Source: 2-12-FULL-65-11 sp049679965
GTDB taxonomy: Bacteria; Acidobacteriota; Vicinamibacteria; Vicinamibacterales; CAVVIG01
Assembly (NCBI GenBank): GCA_049679965.1
Contig: JBAUGX010000090.1
Span: forward strand, 1-24,217
Length of the DNA: 24,217 nt
Direction of reading: 5' to 3'
A program made the translations under genes and the position numbers. Shown here piece by piece: positions 22,556-24,217 of this stretch; position 1 is the stretch's first letter, and each line of letters begins with the position of its first letter. A model generated the notes under the pieces. The model made no database searches and had not been told where the DNA came from. It saw only the letters and a program-made list of their open reading frames with translations.

Positions 22556-22898
22556 AAGAATTCACTCCGTGGCGCTGATAAGAGTTCCAAGGTTGCGCGA
22601 CGGTAGAACATGAGCAACGCGACTGCCACAGTGTGACTCGATGGGCACTATAGGCATATAAACTACTGAATTGATTGTATTTATTACACAAGAGATGAGA
22701 AACAGCCCTCAGAGGTAAGACAGAGCTAGTCGTGCCGATACAGGTCAAGTAACAGTATTCGTAAATCTTTTTGGAACACAAACGGTTTGGTCAGTGGAAT
22801 GGCCGCTGCTCACTTCTGCACCAATCAGGGGCGCCCCAATTGCGAACCACTGTCTCGGCGACGCGGCCGTCACGATCCACTTCATCGGGAGCGGGACG
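22556..22898. other. AT-rich gene-free patch upstream of the chaperone gene
   Basis: From about 22610 to 22795 the sequence is markedly richer in A and T than the rest of the window (for example around 22660-22700 and 22745-22780). No open frame here has coding character. It may hold the promoter of the chaperone gene (read leftwards), but I could not place a pair of boxes with proper spacing. A different base composition also fits an acquired segment edge. Confidence 0.5.
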
Positions 22899-23099
22899 CT
22901 ATCGATTCCATTCCCAGTCCCAGCCGACGTGCAGAGAAGCATTGGGCCCGAACTTCTCCACCGTATAGGGAACGCCTTGCAGCGTCGTCGTGCCGGAATG
23001 TACAGAGTTCCTCGTGAAGGCCGCAGCCGGATAAATCTAGAAGCGCTTCCCGAGGTAGAAGTAGTAGCCGCCAGTCACGGGTCGCTTTTTTCCGCGCAT
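22899..23099 (-). pseudogene. C-terminal remnant of a probable outer-membrane beta-barrel protein, with a TAG
   Basis: On the minus strand a frame without a good start reads RGKKRPVTGGYYFYLGKRF, TAG (23037-23039), then IYPAAAFTRNSVHSG, TTTLQGVPYTVEKFGPNASL, HVGWDWEWNR and a stop at 22899-22901. The two parts are in the same frame 46 codons apart. The alternating aromatic and polar residues (YYFYLGKRF; LHVGWDWEW) are those of the last strands of a membrane barrel. Above about 23100 the frame loses coding character, while other frames there look partly coding, so more than one break is likely. I cannot name the family. Confidence 0.42.
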
Positions 23100-23244
23100 C
23101 AAATCTGTCGCGCGCGCTCCGGATACCTGGCCAGTTCGACGGCAGCCAGGAGACAAGAGCGAGCACAGGCTCGGTCAACCCTCTGCCAAGCGGCGTGATG
23201 TTGCGGCGGTCGACGGTGGCCCAAGCGTCGACTCGTAGGACAGC

Positions 23245-23274
23245 GGGGACTGCAGCCTCTCGACTGCAGCCCCC
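23245..23274 (-). terminator. Hairpin 22 nt beyond the SMP-30 gene stop, possible terminator
   Basis: Plus-strand GGGGACTGCAG (23245-23255) and CTGCAGCCCCC (23264-23274) form an 11-bp stem with one mismatch, which is a G-U wobble in the minus-strand transcript, and an 8-nt loop. It lies just after the end of the gene read leftwards. No run of U follows, so it is not a classic intrinsic terminator; it may stabilise the 3' end of the transcript. Confidence 0.5.
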
Positions 23275-23296
23275 GAGTAGCGACAGGCCGTCAGGT

Positions 23297-24217
23297 TTAT
23301 CTCTTCCACTCCGTGGCCTGGTAGCCCTGCACCTGCGTATCGATCGCATGGACCGACGTCTGGGCGTTGAGCTGGATGGAGAACAACGTGCGCCGGCCCG
23401 GTCCGCCGAAGTGCAGGCCGTGCGTGCCGGCTGGCGTCGGGATGAAGCCGAGGAACTCGCCATTGCGCGGGTCGATCACCCAGGCGCCGCCGTTGCCCGG
23501 CGTGTAGAGGCGGCCCTGCCTATCGACGGCGGTGCCGTCGCCGCCGCCCCAGGCAAACTGCCGTTGGTTCGTCAGCGAGCCATCCGGCTGGATGTCGAAC
23601 GCGACGAGGCCGCCCGTCGGTGTCGGCGCGCCCGCGGGTATCTTCAGATCCGCCGGCGGCATCGCGCCCATGAGTCTGCCGGTGACGTACAGCGTGCGGT
23701 CATCGGGGCTGACGGCGATGCCGTTGCCGCCGACGGTGCCATAGCGGCCGCTCACCACACCATCCTTGTTTGCGTAGTAGACGCCGCCCATGGTCATGTA
23801 GATGCCGCCCTTCTTGTCGGGGACCATGTCGTTGAGGACGGCCGCGCCAAGGCACTCGAGCGGCTCGCCGTCCTTGGTGTTCGTGAACAGGGTGCGCGGA
23901 TTGACCCGCCAGATGCCGCGGTTGAGCGCCCGGTATCCGACATAGAGCTGGCCGTCGGGCCGCACCGCGATCGCCCCCCCGGTGAAGGTGTCCTTGGCGA
24001 GCACTTCGACGCTCCCGTCGGCGAGCGAGATCTCGATGATCTGGCTCAGGTCGTTTTGTGCCAGCAGCAATCCCTTGTCGGTGCCGGTGGCACCGTCGGT
24101 GTTGTTGCCGGTGCCTCCCCAGACCTTGCGCCAGCGCTGGCCCGCGGCGAGCACGCCCGGGATCGCCGGAGCCGGGTCGGGCGGAATGAGCACCGGCGGC
24201 GCGGCTGGCTGGGCGTT
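23297..24217 (-). CDS. SMP-30/gluconolactonase-like beta-propeller protein, 5' end outside the window
   Basis: The frame is open to the window edge, with NAQPAAPP before the GTG at 24193, which looks like sequence just after a signal peptide; the true start is outside. Six-bladed propeller features: TDGATGTDKGLLLAQND (the first metal ligand, Glu in classical SMP-30, would be the Asp here), GAAVLNDMVPDKKGGIYMT (metal Asn), GGNGIAVSPDDRTLYVTG (second Asn) and GGGDGTAVDRQGRLYTPG (metal Asp). These residues bind the divalent ion that opens lactones in gluconolactonase. The protein is probably periplasmic. The ADG/TDG variant of the first motif is common in secreted members, so activity is plausible. 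The substrate is unknown. Confidence 0.85.
   Translation of the reverse strand, partial: NAQPAAPPVLIPPDPAPAIPGVLAAGQRWRKVWGGTGNNTDGATGTDKGLLLAQNDLSQIIEISLADGSVEVLAKDTFTGGAIAVRPDGQLYVGYRALNRGIWRVNPRTLFTNTKDGEPLECLGAAVLNDMVPDKKGGIYMTMGGVYYANKDGVVSGRYGTVGGNGIAVSPDDRTLYVTGRLMGAMPPADLKIPAGAPTPTGGLVAFDIQPDGSLTNQRQFAWGGGDGTAVDRQGRLYTPGNGGAWVIDPRNGEFLGFIPTPAGTHGLHFGGPGRRTLFSIQLNAQTSVHAIDTQVQGYQATEWKR

Noticed and set aside
22646..22658. CACTATAGG, like the end of a T7 promoter
   Set aside because: Only nine bases match and the rest of the promoter is absent. Chance or a weak -10 box is more likely.
2..24217. CRISPR array, tRNA, rRNA, integrase or transposase
   Set aside because: I scanned for spaced repeats, tRNA arm sequences and transposase motifs and saw none. 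The only tandem repeats are the short ones at 6107 and 17713.

Overview
The window is GC-rich DNA from a bacterium that most resembles a soil Acidobacteriota of the Vicinamibacteria type. This is inferred from family content, not from a marker gene. The typical families are secreted PQQ-like beta-propellers with a WPxWRGP start, a Tat-exported zinc dehydrogenase, secreted proteins with glycine/proline-rich tracts, a carboxypeptidase-regulatory-type TonB receptor fragment, an SMP-30 lactonase and FhlA-like sigma-54 activators. There is no rRNA, tRNA, CRISPR array, integrase or transposase that I can see.

Layout. 1-3785 (+): a zinc-type MDR dehydrogenase cut by the window edge, a secreted protein of unknown function and a PQQ-like propeller. 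3786-4971 (+): a spacer with TTAAC repeats, then a short histidine kinase. 4972-6565 (+): a response regulator that has lost its output domain, running into a TonB-receptor fragment that is fused in frame to a Gly-rich secreted protein. 6566-7040: a gap with a small gene remnant. 7041-10441 (+): a secreted tandem limonene-epoxide-hydrolase-like protein, a LolA-like protein and a second propeller. 10454-14275 (-): a paralogue of the Gly-rich protein and the overlapping CotH / VTC polyphosphate-polymerase-like / DUF4956 operon. 14472-17645 (+): a second Tat-signal zinc dehydrogenase, a metallo-beta-lactamase-fold protein missing one zinc ligand, and a broken copy of the 1508-2404 gene. 17646-18050: gene debris, including the end of an HdeD-like membrane protein. 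18073-22555 (-): a sigma-54 activator with a nonsense codon and no complete N-terminus, a third propeller, a PD40 propeller and an orphan pilus chaperone. 22556-24217: an AT-rich patch, the broken end of a probable beta-barrel protein, a hairpin and an SMP-30-like lactonase cut by the window end.

Two themes stand out. First, most intact products carry export signals, and several match chemistry on epoxides, alcohols and lactones, so part of the window may be a periplasmic catabolic set. This is a hypothesis only. Second, the window holds an unusual number of genes truncated, internally deleted or stopped at one point, often butted directly against an intact gene. Either this is a decaying, deletion-prone region or the contig contains assembly joins. 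The best candidate for a functional system is the CotH-VTC-DUF4956 operon, which joins a CotH-type kinase, a polyphosphate-polymerase-like enzyme and a membrane protein by 4-nt overlaps.
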